From contig NMRA01000458.1 in the NCBI GenBank assembly GCA_002633005.1, forward strand, positions 1 through 64,000: DNA of 64,000 nt. The letters run 5' to 3'. The position numbers and the translations under genes are program-made. Origin of the DNA: Phoronis australis (lineage: Eukaryota > Phoronida > Phoronidae). Shown one piece after another: positions 35,559-46,679 of this stretch (the first letter of the stretch is position 1; every line of letters begins with the position of its first letter). The notes beneath the pieces were generated by a model. The model made no database searches. It was given only the letters and a program-made list of their open reading frames with translations, and was not told the origin of the DNA.

Positions 35559-36680
35559 CCCGTCTGCTGGAAGGAACATTATCGTTTTTCACTGTCGAAA
35601 AACGCATTTTGGGGATTATAATTGAATGTCATAGACTTCATGACGTTGTTAGCTTTGTGAAGAGCTTTAAAACAACAAACTATGGTGCATTTTGTGATGT
35701 AATTACAACTCTCACCGTTGTATGCCACACAGTCGCTGAAATCAGTACCGCGCCAGTGTATTTGGCATTTCAATACTCCATTGAGCGATTGGGATTTGAC
35801 TTAAATGCAGAGTCTTCAAGTGCTCATGGGTTCGATTCCGCGTTACTGTAGACTTATGTAAAAAAATTAACAGCAAGAACGTCAGTTTAATTAACTGTTG
35901 ACAGGAAATGCATTAATAACAACGAACGTTAGACCTCCGGCTTGAGAGTTATATGACTGGCGAGCAAACTGATGAGGTTACCTAAAGCCAGTCACGCATG
36001 TTGTCTTCCGAGTATAACGAACTAAAGTTCCCAGTTGATTACAAACTTGTCACTAGGAGATAACAAATGTGCAATAATTTTTACATGGCCACCTCGACAC
36101 ACACGCAGCATAAGTCTGTCAAATTTAAAAGTATTCTTTCCAATGTATTTTAGCTTAAAATATTCATGAAACGTATTATAACGCACGTTAGTTCAGTCGA
36201 AACCTAGCTCCAAATTATGTTCATTCAACATAGCTCCAGATATTTACAAATTTAACTGAATTTAACATGATTTTTTTTAAATTAATGTTAATTTTTGGTG
36301 GTGTACCGCCATATGTAATCAGGTCCCCGCGAAAACCCAGCCCACTTTTAGACCCTTAAAAATATTATTAAATAAAGCAAAAGCATAGGGTTGAAAGTTA
36401 CGAAATGTTTGTATTTTAGTGATATCTTCCGACTGATTAAAGAGTTCCCACCATGACCCTGTGTCTCAATAAGAATTTTATTAAAACATCTTAAGAGATT
36501 TAATAGCCTTTTGGATACCTGTTGCTAAGAAACAAGCCAAAGTTTAAAAAACTATTTTTATGTTGTCGTGGTTGTACATAATGGGTAGAAGACCGTCTCC
36601 GCCATTGTTGTTATTACCGGTGCGATACCGAACAGTTGTGAGGAAAGTCTGCGGGGAGCCGCCTCTTTGTTCTTTCAGAC
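34552..36680. other. 3' flank of P450 gene 1 and intergenic DNA
   Basis: No gene. It contains the (TAA)n tract at 35501-35557. Open frames around 35311-35851 arise from or beside the repeat and show no domain. Confidence 0.6.
35501..35557. repeat. (TAA)n microsatellite, about 19 units
   Basis: Uninterrupted ATA/AAT trinucleotide run of 57 bp. Likely polymorphic. Confidence 0.95.
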
Positions 36681-36906
36681 ATGAAAAGGTGCGTTTGTGG
36701 AGGCTGTAGCAACAGCAGCTTGGCCGAGAACGTCTCTGTGTTCAAATTTCCTAAAGACGGTTTGTGTGCCATACCAGAGTGTGGAATATCAGTGTCGGGA
36801 ACATGCGATTCTGTCGGGAGCCATACTTTGTTCGGCATATTTCAAGGAATCGTGTTTCGACGAAACACAAAGGAGGAGTTATGATGAGAGACTCGCAACT
36901 TTGTAA
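36681..36906 (+). pseudogene. THAP zinc-finger relic (copy d), first of two
   Basis: ATG at 36681 opens MKRCVCGGCSNSSLAENVSV and FKFPKDG. The frame then slips (a CHTRVWN stretch in the third frame) and continues in another frame as AILCSAYFKESCFDE. A GTAAGT donor follows LATL at 36902. THAP needs C-x2-H-F; here CSAYF has Tyr (TAT) in place of the zinc-binding His. Frame slips and the lost ligand argue for a dead domain. It resembles relic (a) at 6695. Confidence 0.7.
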
Positions 36907-37906
36907 GTGTATTTGAACATTTTCTAAACAACGAGCAAACTGCTTCCATTCTAGGGCGATGCCAGGCCCTTGCCCCCGCCCAAATCGAGTGTTACGACAC
37001 GTAGGCTTATGCATTGTGCTTCTTCCATCATGGCAATTGTGAATACGAGTGGCCTTTGTCAGTAATTATTAAGTGTCTATTTTTTGAATTTTGACCACCC
37101 CTTGGTTCAGCTGGTTGTGGCTCACATATGTCTGCAGCATTACCGTGCAAGTGGGTCGAGTTCATACGGCCTCAAAACCGACGAAAATTCACCAAATGTG
37201 AAATCGATTCATTGTCTGATTCTTCAAGTGTGATGCCCGTATATACTCTCCTCTGCCTCCATGATAATTGCCCAATTCTCGCTCAAAATCTTCCTCGTCT
37301 TCTGATCAGCTGTGTTCCNGTCTCTGTGTTCAAATTTCCTAAAGACGGTTTGTGTGCCATACCAGAGTGTGCAATATCAGTGTCGGGAACATGCGATTCT
37401 GTCGGGAGCCACACTTTGTTCGGCATATTTCAAGGAATCGTGTTTCGACGAAACACAAAAGAGGAGTTATGATGAGAGACTCGCAACTTTGTAAGTGTAT
37501 TTGAACATTTTCTAAACAACGAGCAAACTGCTTCCATTCTAGGGCGATGCCAGGCCCTTGACCCCGCCCAAATCGAGTGTTACGACACGTAGGCTTATGC
37601 ATTGTGCTTCTTCCATCATGGCAATTGTGAATACGAGTGGCCTTTGTCAGTAATTATTAAGTGTCTATTTTTTGAATTTTGACCACCCCTTGGTTCAGCT
37701 GGTTGTGGCTCACATATGTCTGCAGCATTACCGTGCAAGTGGGTCGAGTTCATACGGCCTCAAAACCGACGAAAATTCACCAAATGTGAAATCGATTCAT
37801 TGTCTGATTCTTCAAGTGTGATGCCCGTATATACTCTCCTCTGCCTCCATGATAATTGCCCAATTCTCGCTCAAAATCTTCCTCGTCTTCTGATCAGCTG
37901 TGTTCC
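36732..37906. repeat. 587-bp tandem duplication with a single N at the junction
   Basis: 36732-37318 and 37320-37906 differ at about 4 of 587 positions that I could see (for example GTGGAATATC/GTGCAATATC and CATACT/CACACT), with one N at 37319. The second copy lacks the sequence upstream of 36732, including the THAP ATG. The near identity is at the level of allelic differences, so a mis-joined overlap is more likely than a real duplication. Confidence 0.88.
37320..37494 (+). pseudogene. THAP relic (copy d), second, 5'-truncated copy
   Basis: Repeats the FKFPKDG and LCSAYFKESCFDE parts of the domain at 36681, including the His-to-Tyr change and the GTAAGT donor. It starts at the N, so the first two cysteines are missing. 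Confidence 0.65.
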
Positions 37907-38207
37907 GCCATTGCTATTGCTTGTCAAGTAACCAAACGTCTTCCACCCATTACATCATTTGGCGAGAAACTTGGAAATAAATAAATTTTCTTCAAACTCA
38001 AAAATTTCGCGACTATTTGGCATAAAAAGTGCCTATTTAATAAGATTTTATGGTGTTTATTTCATATTAACTAACTGAAACCCCTAAAATTAAGAAAATG
38101 CATGGCGGGAACTCTTTAAACTCATCCAGGGTTAGTGAATGTTAAGAAAAGACTGCTTTTACAATTGAGGTCTACGGTAATCATTGTTTCAAAGCTTTAT
38201 GTACGTT

Positions 38208-38440
38208 TACAAAATGTGAAAACAACAAATTCTCTAAATAAATGCACTAATGACGTACCTTGGGGGATCATAGCCTGAGTAATGCAATGTTATCCCCCAA
38301 CACCACGGCACGATACTTAATGGACACGGTGGAGTGATTTACGGGGATCATTTTCGACACAAAACACGTTCCATTTCATCGCAATATGTTGTGTTTGTAA
38401 CTAATTTGACCAACCAATCACAGAGATAAGAAAAAATAGC
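38208..38440. repeat. Dispersed repeat, copy 1 (partner at 45085-45300)
   Basis: Blocks AAATGTGAAAACAACAAATTCT, GCACTAATGA, CACGATACTTA, GATCATTTTCG and CAATCACAGAGATAAG recur in the same order and orientation at 45085-45300. Copy 1 lies downstream of THAP relic (d); copy 2 lies upstream of a transposase C-terminus. Confidence 0.72.
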
Positions 38441-38599
38441 TTGAAAGTTCTACTTGAATAGTACTGGGGCGCGCTTGCACGTTACAGATCATAATTGTTT
38501 TGTTTCGGAGAGTTGCATCGATAAGGTGTTGTTGATACCTCTTAATAGGCTTAAATCGGGAAATGCCATTTTGTGAACTCCATTTCAGATCTCCACCTA

Positions 38600-41500
38600 G
38601 CAAGCACTATAATTGGCCAAGTTTTGGAAGACGTCAGTTTTATATATCATACCCTTAACTTATATCTACAACAATAAATTCAAAGGGACAAAAAGTGGTA
38701 TCTGCCTTTTTCGTGAAATGTGTCTTAATTAGCGCATATGCATGTATACAGACTCAGAAGTTAAGCTTTACTGTAAATGACATTTTTAAGTGTAACTTGT
38801 ATTTTTGACAAGAGGAATTTTTTTCATTTCACAGTACAAAATTGCACTACCGTTAGCGTTTAAATAGACGAGAGAGTAAAGAGTCGAGCTACCGACATGG
38901 CAGTTACAGTGGATGACGTTATGACGTTTTGCCTACTTAAACAAGAATTGTTCTAGAGTGACAAATGAAAACCATTTGCAGCGGACCCAGCTTATTGATG
39001 ACGTGGCAACTTACGTCATTGGCGCCGGAGCGTTTTTTATTGGGAGGGGGCGAAAATTCAAGTCTAAAGATTATTCATTATCGATATATTTCAGGGTCAG
39101 AGCTCGGTACTAAAGATGAAAAGGAGACCGAGGTTGGCGAAATAAGGACTCATTTACTATAACAGAGTACAAATACAAAAATAGGGGTGAAAAATAACAA
39201 TCTCTGGTAATACGGGCAATAAAAGCGTAGTTGACACACGGAAATTGAAAAGAAACAAGTGAGCACGCGCAAACAAAAGAAATTCTGAAAGAGCCGGGAG
39301 CTGATCAAACTCATCGCCAGTGATAACACAGACCAATATGAAGTTCGGAATAAGGGTCATGTAGCCCTGCATCAAGGAACTAGTGGATCGGTCAGAATTG
39401 AAAAAGGGTGTACAAGACATGTTGGGTCCATATGTTCACATAAATATAAATAACTAATGAAGTGCCGTGTATGATCGACATATGTCCCTCACATCTCAAG
39501 CTCGTTACCAGAGATGAAAGGAGGTCAAGATCGGCGAAATAAGGTCATTTATAACACAAAGACTAGAGATTGAAATAAAATACAATATGTAAAAAATAAT
39601 AATCTCTGGTAAGACAGTTAAAAGTTGTTGACGGTAAATTAACGATGTGGTTAAAACACAGATGTGGGATGTATGGAGTTGCTTGTAAACATTGTGAAGG
39701 GTTTCAGTCCCCCCTGCTCCACCGCCAATGTACATGTACACCGTGTCAAATACATTAACACTAGTTGTCATATAAGACGACGTTTTTGGCCATTATCAGT
39801 AGCTGCGAAAGTTTTCGATTATATCAATCATGTCTGTTTGCTCAGCGTTAATAAACTCTGAGCACTTATATAGTTTAACCTGTGACGTAAATTGGGACTG
39901 AGAAATAGGACTTTGGAAGAAAATGAATCATGTTTCAGCCATGTGCCTGATACTGGCTATCACTCGGTCCCTTAACTCTTTTTTTGAGGTAAAACATTTA
40001 TGAATCCAACCAACCAACACATAGTCGTACAGCAATATGAAATCTAGTCAAGTACATCAAACAGATTAGAAACATTATCGAACCCCATAAAACTAATTGC
40101 GAGGCAAAAAAGAAGACCACCTTGCCTGGAATCTCTCAGGAGCCAATATATAACCGTAAATATTTTTTCCAGGCTGTGGTAATCACATACCTCCCGTTAA
40201 AATGACTAAAAATTTTTCCTTAGCCTTTTGCAGTCAGCCTATATAAATGAAATTTCGCTAAACAAAGAATTAAACTTACGACATCCAATCTACAGGCTGG
40301 ATCTCTAAAGAAGGCGGTAGGCATACTCAACTGCAGATAGAAATCGCACTGGTTTATCATCCACGATTCATTAACATCAGGAAGAGATAACCAGAAAGGG
40401 ACAACTGTTTTAGCTCATTTTAACGTGATTTCAAGCGTGATTTCAAAAGTAAATGTTCAAGTTATTTGGAATCCAAGCATTGTGTTTGAAAGCTTAACTC
40501 TTTAGTAATAAAATGACACCACTTTGGTCCCCAAAGACTGCATATTAATAACACTGGGATGCTTTGAACATGACATGTTTTACCCTTCCAAAAGATGCCT
40601 CTTCCCAGGCATGTACTGGGGCATGATCCTCTTTTTTTGAACCAACAGATGTCACTAACATATGCAAATGAGGCTCGCATCGCCTACGTCATATGACATC
40701 ATACGACGCGAGCTTCCAATTTGAACCGTCAGGTGCCTATAGTGTGTGACTTGAAACGCAGTTTTACCTGATCGGGTAGATCTCATTCCAAGAAAACTAA
40801 GAACTCACCCAAGTCAATGTTCAAAGAACATTGAGTACGGTTTCACATGAAAATACATTCAATTGCTTTGGATACGCTTGGCTGTGTGTATGCGTGGACT
40901 TTGTCGTTTTGCTTAAATCCAGATTTAGAGGCATGAATTAGTGTTAGCCCTAATTAGCCACGGCGTACACCGGGTGGCCGGTGTCGTGGCGGGCGTACGC
41001 GGGAAGTCTGATCCATGCACGTGCAATTCGATGAACTAATGCTAGTCGCTGGTCAGCTCCGCTATGATTCATTTGGGACGTGCGGCTTAGCTCGAACATA
41101 TACCCGTGTTCTGGCTCCAAATGTCGTTTTTTGATCCCCAGTTTCGGGATATGGTCATGGCCCTGAAGATTTTTGAAAGGTAGGCCCTATGGTCCCCGAA
41201 GTCCTTGGCCTATAGAGCTCATCAAAATTCCTTGTTGAAACACGGCCACTGGTCCAGCTTCTGCCGGGCGGCTGGGGAAAATGAACGTGTGTCCCAAAAA
41301 TGTACACACTTCAACACCTGCAGTTCAAATTCATTTCTCGTCAATCACTGGCCGCGGATTCTACGCGGGCTAATGCATGACTACACCTTATTTTTAATGT
41401 GGGTGCGTCACTGAGTCATGACGTGCCCAGCCTGTGCAGTATGCACGGGAATGGCAAGCAAACGATCGGTTTGGAAGAACCAAAATTCATTGTACAATAC

Positions 41501-41760
41501 TACTGGGAACTACAAGCATCAAGGAAGTGCAGACAATCTGTCCAAATTTATGAGCAATGACTTGAACTTCTTTTTCGATTTACGGTTTGTAATTTTCTAA
41601 ATTTCACTAGTCAAGTTTTTAATTCAACAAAGCTTTTAGAGCTGCTCGACATTCATGAATATCACTGATATCGTTTAGTGTACTTCATTGCGATATGGTG
41701 GTCTGATGTTAGGTCGAATTTTCCCAAGTCAGCCTTCAACTAAGTACAGTGACGCATCGT
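38600..41760. other. Intergenic, one diverged direct repeat pair, no gene
   Basis: 39099-39225 and 39492-39640 share GAAATAAGG, ATAACA and AACAATCTCTGGTAA-type blocks in the same order, a diverged direct repeat about 390 bp apart. The rest shows nothing assignable. Confidence 0.55.
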
Positions 41761-41767
41761 CATTTCT

Positions 41768-41868
41768 TACAAGGTAGCGTCTGTGCTGTGCACGAATGTT
41801 ATGCGTTTTTGATGAATTTGGAATCTCAACTTCCCCTCGTGAGTAGTTGGCAGAGTCATGTCGGAGGT
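41768..41868 (-). repeat. Dispersed repeat, minus copy (partner at 13685-13800)
   Basis: The reverse complement carries CACGAGGGGAAGTTGAGATTC, CATCAAAAACGC and ATTCGTGCACAGCACAGA, in the order seen at 13685. Confidence 0.75.
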
Positions 41869-41929
41869 GTAGAGAGGGCACAACACTGAAAAAGTGGGGC
41901 TAAAGTAGATTTGCAGTTTCGTGGCTAAT

Positions 41930-42597
41930 TCACCACCATAATCACGTGCACATTACTTTGTCTCACTAGTATAGTATTTTCCTGGCTGGAAGTTTAGTTT
42001 CCAACTTTGGCTGGTTTATGTTCGTGATGTCTGATCAGTTTCCGAGCCACATTGGCCGGGATAACGAGTCAATCCGGTCGGCCGCGACGGGCCTGTTCGG
42101 GCTCCGAGCCACTGGCCAGGATAACGAGCGTTTTGCGTGTTTAGAACTCAAAAAATCACAAGTCTAAACAACACAAACTAGGTTCCCCTCTCTGTATCTC
42201 ACGCAAAAATACTTCGAACAGACCCCAAACTTCTGCTACGGACCTTATTGGCCTGCCGAACTCTGTAGGCTACGGTGTGTCCAAATACCAATAAATCCGT
42301 AACAGCGAAATAAAACAACACGTTTTTATAAGAACTTGGTGTATTTTTAAGGGTTTTACATCGAAGTTTGATGATTTATTGGTGTAAAACGATGAATTCA
42401 AGCGATAAGCTGACACCAGAAACCTGTGTTGTGAACTGCTGAACAGACCGCGTGTGAAACCAATTACGTCATTGGATAGTTTCAACACCTCAGCCTGCCG
42501 TCAGGTGTCTGGTAACGCAACCGTACGTGCCGTTATGGAGTAGAACTACTCGTTCTAAATTGACACAAATTAGGTTGTTTTTGGGTGGCACGCTCCT
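41930..42597 (+). mobile_element. TTAA element copy C (Kolobok-like, 5'-truncated)
   Basis: Matches copy B from about 53880 to its right terminus and copy A from 24474. Ends GTGGCACGCTCCT at 42585-42597, followed by TTAA (42598-42601). The THAP-bearing 5' half and the left terminus are absent. Confidence 0.78.
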
Positions 42598-42601
42598 TTA
42601 A

Positions 42602-44187
42602 GTCACTGAACGGAAAAACGCTGTCATGCAGTGAAAATGGAAGGCAGCAGCAAGCCAGTGGGCGTGTGTGATAACTCGGATTTCTAGTCTCTTATTATGA
42701 AAACTATTGAAGGAAATTATAAGCACTTGTAAACAAGAATTTTGAGGTATGAAGGATATCAACAGGAGTTAGCTGTAGCCTTAGTCGTGAAGCTGCCGAC
42801 ATTCCAGCCACGGCCACTGCAGGTCCTTTGAAGCAACCGCATATACAGGAATTTTGAAGAATGGCAAGGAAGCGTTTTGTGTTGACGGAACTGTCCTTGG
42901 CGAGGAATTTGAGGCATTTAATGATGAACAACTATTGTGGATTAATTTGGGAGAACACCTAGCAAAACTAACTTCCAAGTATGCTGTGGCGGAATTAAGA
43001 AATACGATTATGGCATTGCTAATTGTAGATATGCGCGATTTTTACCGAAATATCTAACGTTAGACTTACAACAGGCCCGGGATATGCTTGAGAGCCACAA
43101 AGTGTGATAAAATGGTAGAAAATTAGGCGTAACATTTCTATAGCAGATAAAAGGTTGATTACCGCAGAAGGTCGATGTCTTCAATGCTCAGAAAAGTTTA
43201 GGCAGGCAAGGCGACTTGTCCGCCCACTCTAAAGGAAAGAACTGCAGCCAATTCCAATTATCCGGTGCAACTTCTCTCACCCGACGCCGTTGTTTCACGA
43301 TACCGCAACCTCAAACAAAGTCAAAGAAACGAAACACGGGGGGTGAGATATTACAGAGTACAACTGACAAATGAGCTTGAGAAAACTCAGTGTTGAGCTT
43401 CTGTTTATTAAAGACGTTAAATTTTCCGTTGAGAAGCTGACTGAAGTCACAGATGAGTGCGACGGGAAGGATATCTAGGAGTACATGGAGAGAAAGGAAG
43501 CATTAAAGATTGCTTTCTTTGAAGACCAGGAGCGAAACCGTGAGTAATAAATTAATGAAAAATGCATGGTACTATAATATCTATAGACAAAATTATACAC
43601 TTTCAAACTATTGCGTTTGTGTGCTGTCCATATTAATATCTATTCTTGGATACAGGTGTCCACCTCAAAATAAATTTCCCACGGTCGTTCTTTATGCCGA
43701 TAACAATGTTCTCGTCAACTGAAGAAGAACAAGAATCGTAGACATCCCGCGCGCTCAGTCTATGGTTCTGACACTTCAAACTTTTGTCAACACGATTAGC
43801 CTCAGCAAGTTCGATGTTGACCTCGTTCTAAACTTCTCTGCAACCCACTGTCAGGGGATGAAAACAATTCAAAGTCCGCCAATCGAAATAGGGCTTGCGT
43901 AGCTGGAATTTAGAGCTGCGGTCATGGGAGTGCTTTCAGCTCCTGATTGCGAGTGTTAGCTGTGATATCTTAATCAGCGCGTGCTCTCAGCAGCAGGTCA
44001 CCGGTTTATCCACTAGAGCTTGACTCTGAAATATCTTTTTCAAGTCATCCCGGATCACTTTAAAACAAGTACTCATTTTGTAACCCAAAACAGAAATGGA
44101 AATACAATACACATAATCATATTAGATAATGTGTGGCTTATTGAAATAGGTCTATACTGGTATCTATTTTGTTATTATAGTATAATA
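42602..44187. other. Intergenic; possibly decayed coding sequence, unassigned
   Basis: Around 42745-43060 several frames look protein-like (EGYQQELAVALVVKLPTF, then FEAFNDEQLLWINLGEHLAK from 42854), broken by stops. 43290-43380 shows RYRNLKQSQRNETRG-like charged sequence. These could be remnants of one transposon gene, but I recognise no family. Confidence 0.25.
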
Positions 44188-44473
44188 CATAGGCGGATTT
44201 AGGGGCCCCCTTGGCTGGTCCAAGCAAAATTAAACAGCATGAAGCGGAAGAAATATGGAGTTCACGAACTAGGAATGGCAGCCGACGGGGGGAGGAGGTT
44301 CAGGTGGCCCGAAGGGCGGTGGCGTGAGTGGTGGCGTTTTTTTAGTCCTCCGATAGATTTTGGGAACACCAGTCACATCGTCAACTCCCGCATCTTTCGG
44401 GGCGCCTCGACCAATCCAATCCTCCGAGACAACATGTTAGGGCCCCCATTATGGTATCCCAGATCCGCCACTG
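44188..44473. mobile_element. MITE with CATAGGCGGATTTAG termini, 5-bp duplication TAATA
   Basis: Begins CATAGGCGGATTTAGG, ends CCCAGATCCGCCACTG, and is flanked by TAATA at 44183-44187 and 44474-44478 (exact). 286 bp. Same family as 3820, 7773, 29277 and 29564. Confidence 0.87.
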
Positions 44474-45084
44474 TAATATGGTCTGAGAACCAAAGGCTTC
44501 TTACAAAATTTTGTGTTTAGAACAAGGGCCATCAAGGGCCATTCAGTATCTGAATGAGATTCCATGGTGTGGGTGGGTGACGGGCCGATTAAAAGGGCGA
44601 TTTTCACCAATTTGGGCATCGAATTGGGAAAGGTTTTAGTCGAGTTTGGGCCTGAATTGATAGGATGTGGTTTTCTCTAAATTTTGTATTGACAGGTTTA
44701 TTTTTCAAAATTTGATTACTGTTTAGATACCTTTGCTTTGAATAAGAAATTCAGTGGGCATTCTTTTGGGTATTCACGGTAAGCCTCTCTGGTATTGAAT
44801 TCAAGCACCCCTTTGAGTCAGGTTTTGAAACGAATCACTTTATTCCAGTCAGGGTATACTTCAAAACTTAACATTATAAGTAATGGGTGGCTTATTGAAA
44901 AGGGTTCATGGAGGCACACTAGTGCCCATTTCTTCTGACAAATATCCTGATTGCAAACTTTTCTTAAACCTCTTAAAGATGTACATGTAATTGCATGCTC
45001 CTAACTGTGCTAATGTATTACAGGAACTAAACAACAATGCTTTTTGAATATCAACAAGTGCAGCTGTATTCACTGACAATTCGT

Positions 45085-45300
45085 AAATGTGAAAACAAAA
45101 AATTCTGCAAAAATAGGTGACCTTTGCACTAATGATATACTTCGAAGGCTCAAATAACGTCATGTCACGATATACTTACTGGATATGGCGGATCATTTTC
45201 GCTACAAAACGTGTTCTTAATAACATAAGACAATTTTCAACCAACTTCATATGCACATTGTTTCTCAGTAATTTGGCCTAGCAATCACAGAGATAAGGAA
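45085..45300. repeat. Dispersed repeat, copy 2 (partner at 38208-38440)
   Basis: Carries AAATGTGAAAACAAAAAATTCT, GCACTAATGA, CACGATATACTTA, GATCATTTTCG and CAATCACAGAGATAAG in the same order as copy 1. Confidence 0.72.
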
Positions 45301-45564
45301 TTACTCACAAATTCAGATATACAGACCTCAGAAAACAAAAACCATTCTACAAGTGAAAATTGCTAATGTACAAGCTACTGTTTTACCGTAAATTACGTAC
45401 AAGTCTTTTTTGAATTCCAGGTGATAGCTGCAATTACTGCAACGTATGTGAAGCATCGGGAAGTTATACACACTTCAGCCTGTGTTAAGTCCAATTTGAG
45501 GACGCTGCTGGTAGTTGCATAATGCAACAACAAATATTAGAGTGTTTTCATTGTTTCTTTTCAG

Positions 45565-45845
45565 ACCAACAATCTTCTACAAAGTTGTGTGATTCTCATT
45601 CAAAGCCTTGGGCCAGGATTTCCACACCAGTCATCCAGGGTACTACATCTCTCCACTGCAGTTGAAGGGTAGTGCTGTAGAAACTTTTTTTAGCCAATAC
45701 AAGTAAATCAAGTAGAAAGCTGACATCAGTAAATTTTCCACATGCCGTAGTGACAAAGAAACTGGGGTCAGAGGTACTGTTGCAACCCATGAGATTCCAC
45801 TCAGGAAAAGCAAAAAAAGGACTGGGGGACACAAAAATGTACTGA
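45565..45845 (+). pseudogene. Decayed THAP-type (P/Kolobok-like) transposase C-terminus
   Basis: After an acceptor (TTTCTTTTCAG) the frame reads FKALGQDFHTSHPGYYISPL, then LKGSAVETFFSQYK and a stop. A shifted frame continues KLTSVNFPHAVVTKKL and HSGKAKKGLGDTKMY with TGA at 45843. From memory of the family, C-termini of THAP-associated transposase genes in invertebrates carry GSAVETLFxQxK, KLxxxNYxxA and HHSGKxYRD. The stop and frameshift make it inactive. Upstream exons are not recognisable. Confidence 0.55.
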
Positions 45846-46202
45846 TTCACATGACATAGTCACAGTAGTAACATACCTAACAGTGCTCTGAATATGATAA
45901 GGCTGCTACAAGTATTTCACTAGTGCCATTTTGGTTCGAAAAGCACTTCTCTGTGTGCAAATATTGGTGTATTTTGCATTATGTTGACTCATTTTGTTGT
46001 TTAACTTTAGCTAAGTTGTGATGTTCATAGATCTGGAAAATGCAACAACGATAACTCTTAAAGTACATGTGTATTCTATTGTGCTGTACAACACTACAAG
46101 GACAATTGCTACACAAATTTAGAAATAGATCACAGAAAATTATTTGGACAATTTGAGCAAATGATATGATACACATCAATTTAATTCATGTTTTATTAAC
46201 TA

Positions 46203-46649
46203 CTATCTGACGATAAAGTCTATCACACAAACCCACGTCGACTTTTGTTCGCATACTTCTGCCTTCAAAGCTTCTACCTGCCTCTCCTCTGAGGAAACCA
46301 CCAATACGTGCATTGGTATATTTACGACAAGAATTGTTCTTACAAAGTCGCCAATCACATGTACATCGAAAATGTAGGATGACTTTGTCGGGCTTGACTT
46401 TGTAATTGTCACACCCATTGTCACCAACTCTATATCATCTTTTACCTTGGATTGTATAATTATGCAAAGGGAAAAATGGCAAAATTTAAATTGTGAAGGG
46501 GTATCTAAAGGCATACAATTAGGATTTTTAGTGATGATGTATCGGCAACACGATTTGGACCCACAAACAGGACTAGTGAACATAACAGTTCTAGCACTAC
46601 ATGTACCTGGAAACCGCAAAACTTTACATCTCATTCCTAAATCAAGCAC
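46203..46649 (-). other. Open reading frame of 148 codons, function not recognised
   Basis: The longest Met-initiated minus-strand ORF of the window. It has several cysteines near the start (MRCKVLRFPGTCSARTV, VCGSKSCC) and no motif I recognise. No splice or promoter signal supports it. The + strand over the same stretch is also open for 75 codons, which suggests low stop density rather than selection. Confidence 0.2.
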
Positions 46650-46679
46650 TACTGTGACAGGCTTGATATTCTAGTGAAT

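Noticed and set aside
35311-35625. 104-codon frame with a poly-Asn run
   Set aside because: The Asn run is the (TAA)n microsatellite read in the AAT frame; there is no splice or homology support.
45596-45850. Minus-strand frames over the transposase C-terminus
   Set aside because: The + strand carries the recognisable GSAVETFF/KLTSVNF sequence; the opposite frames are shadows.
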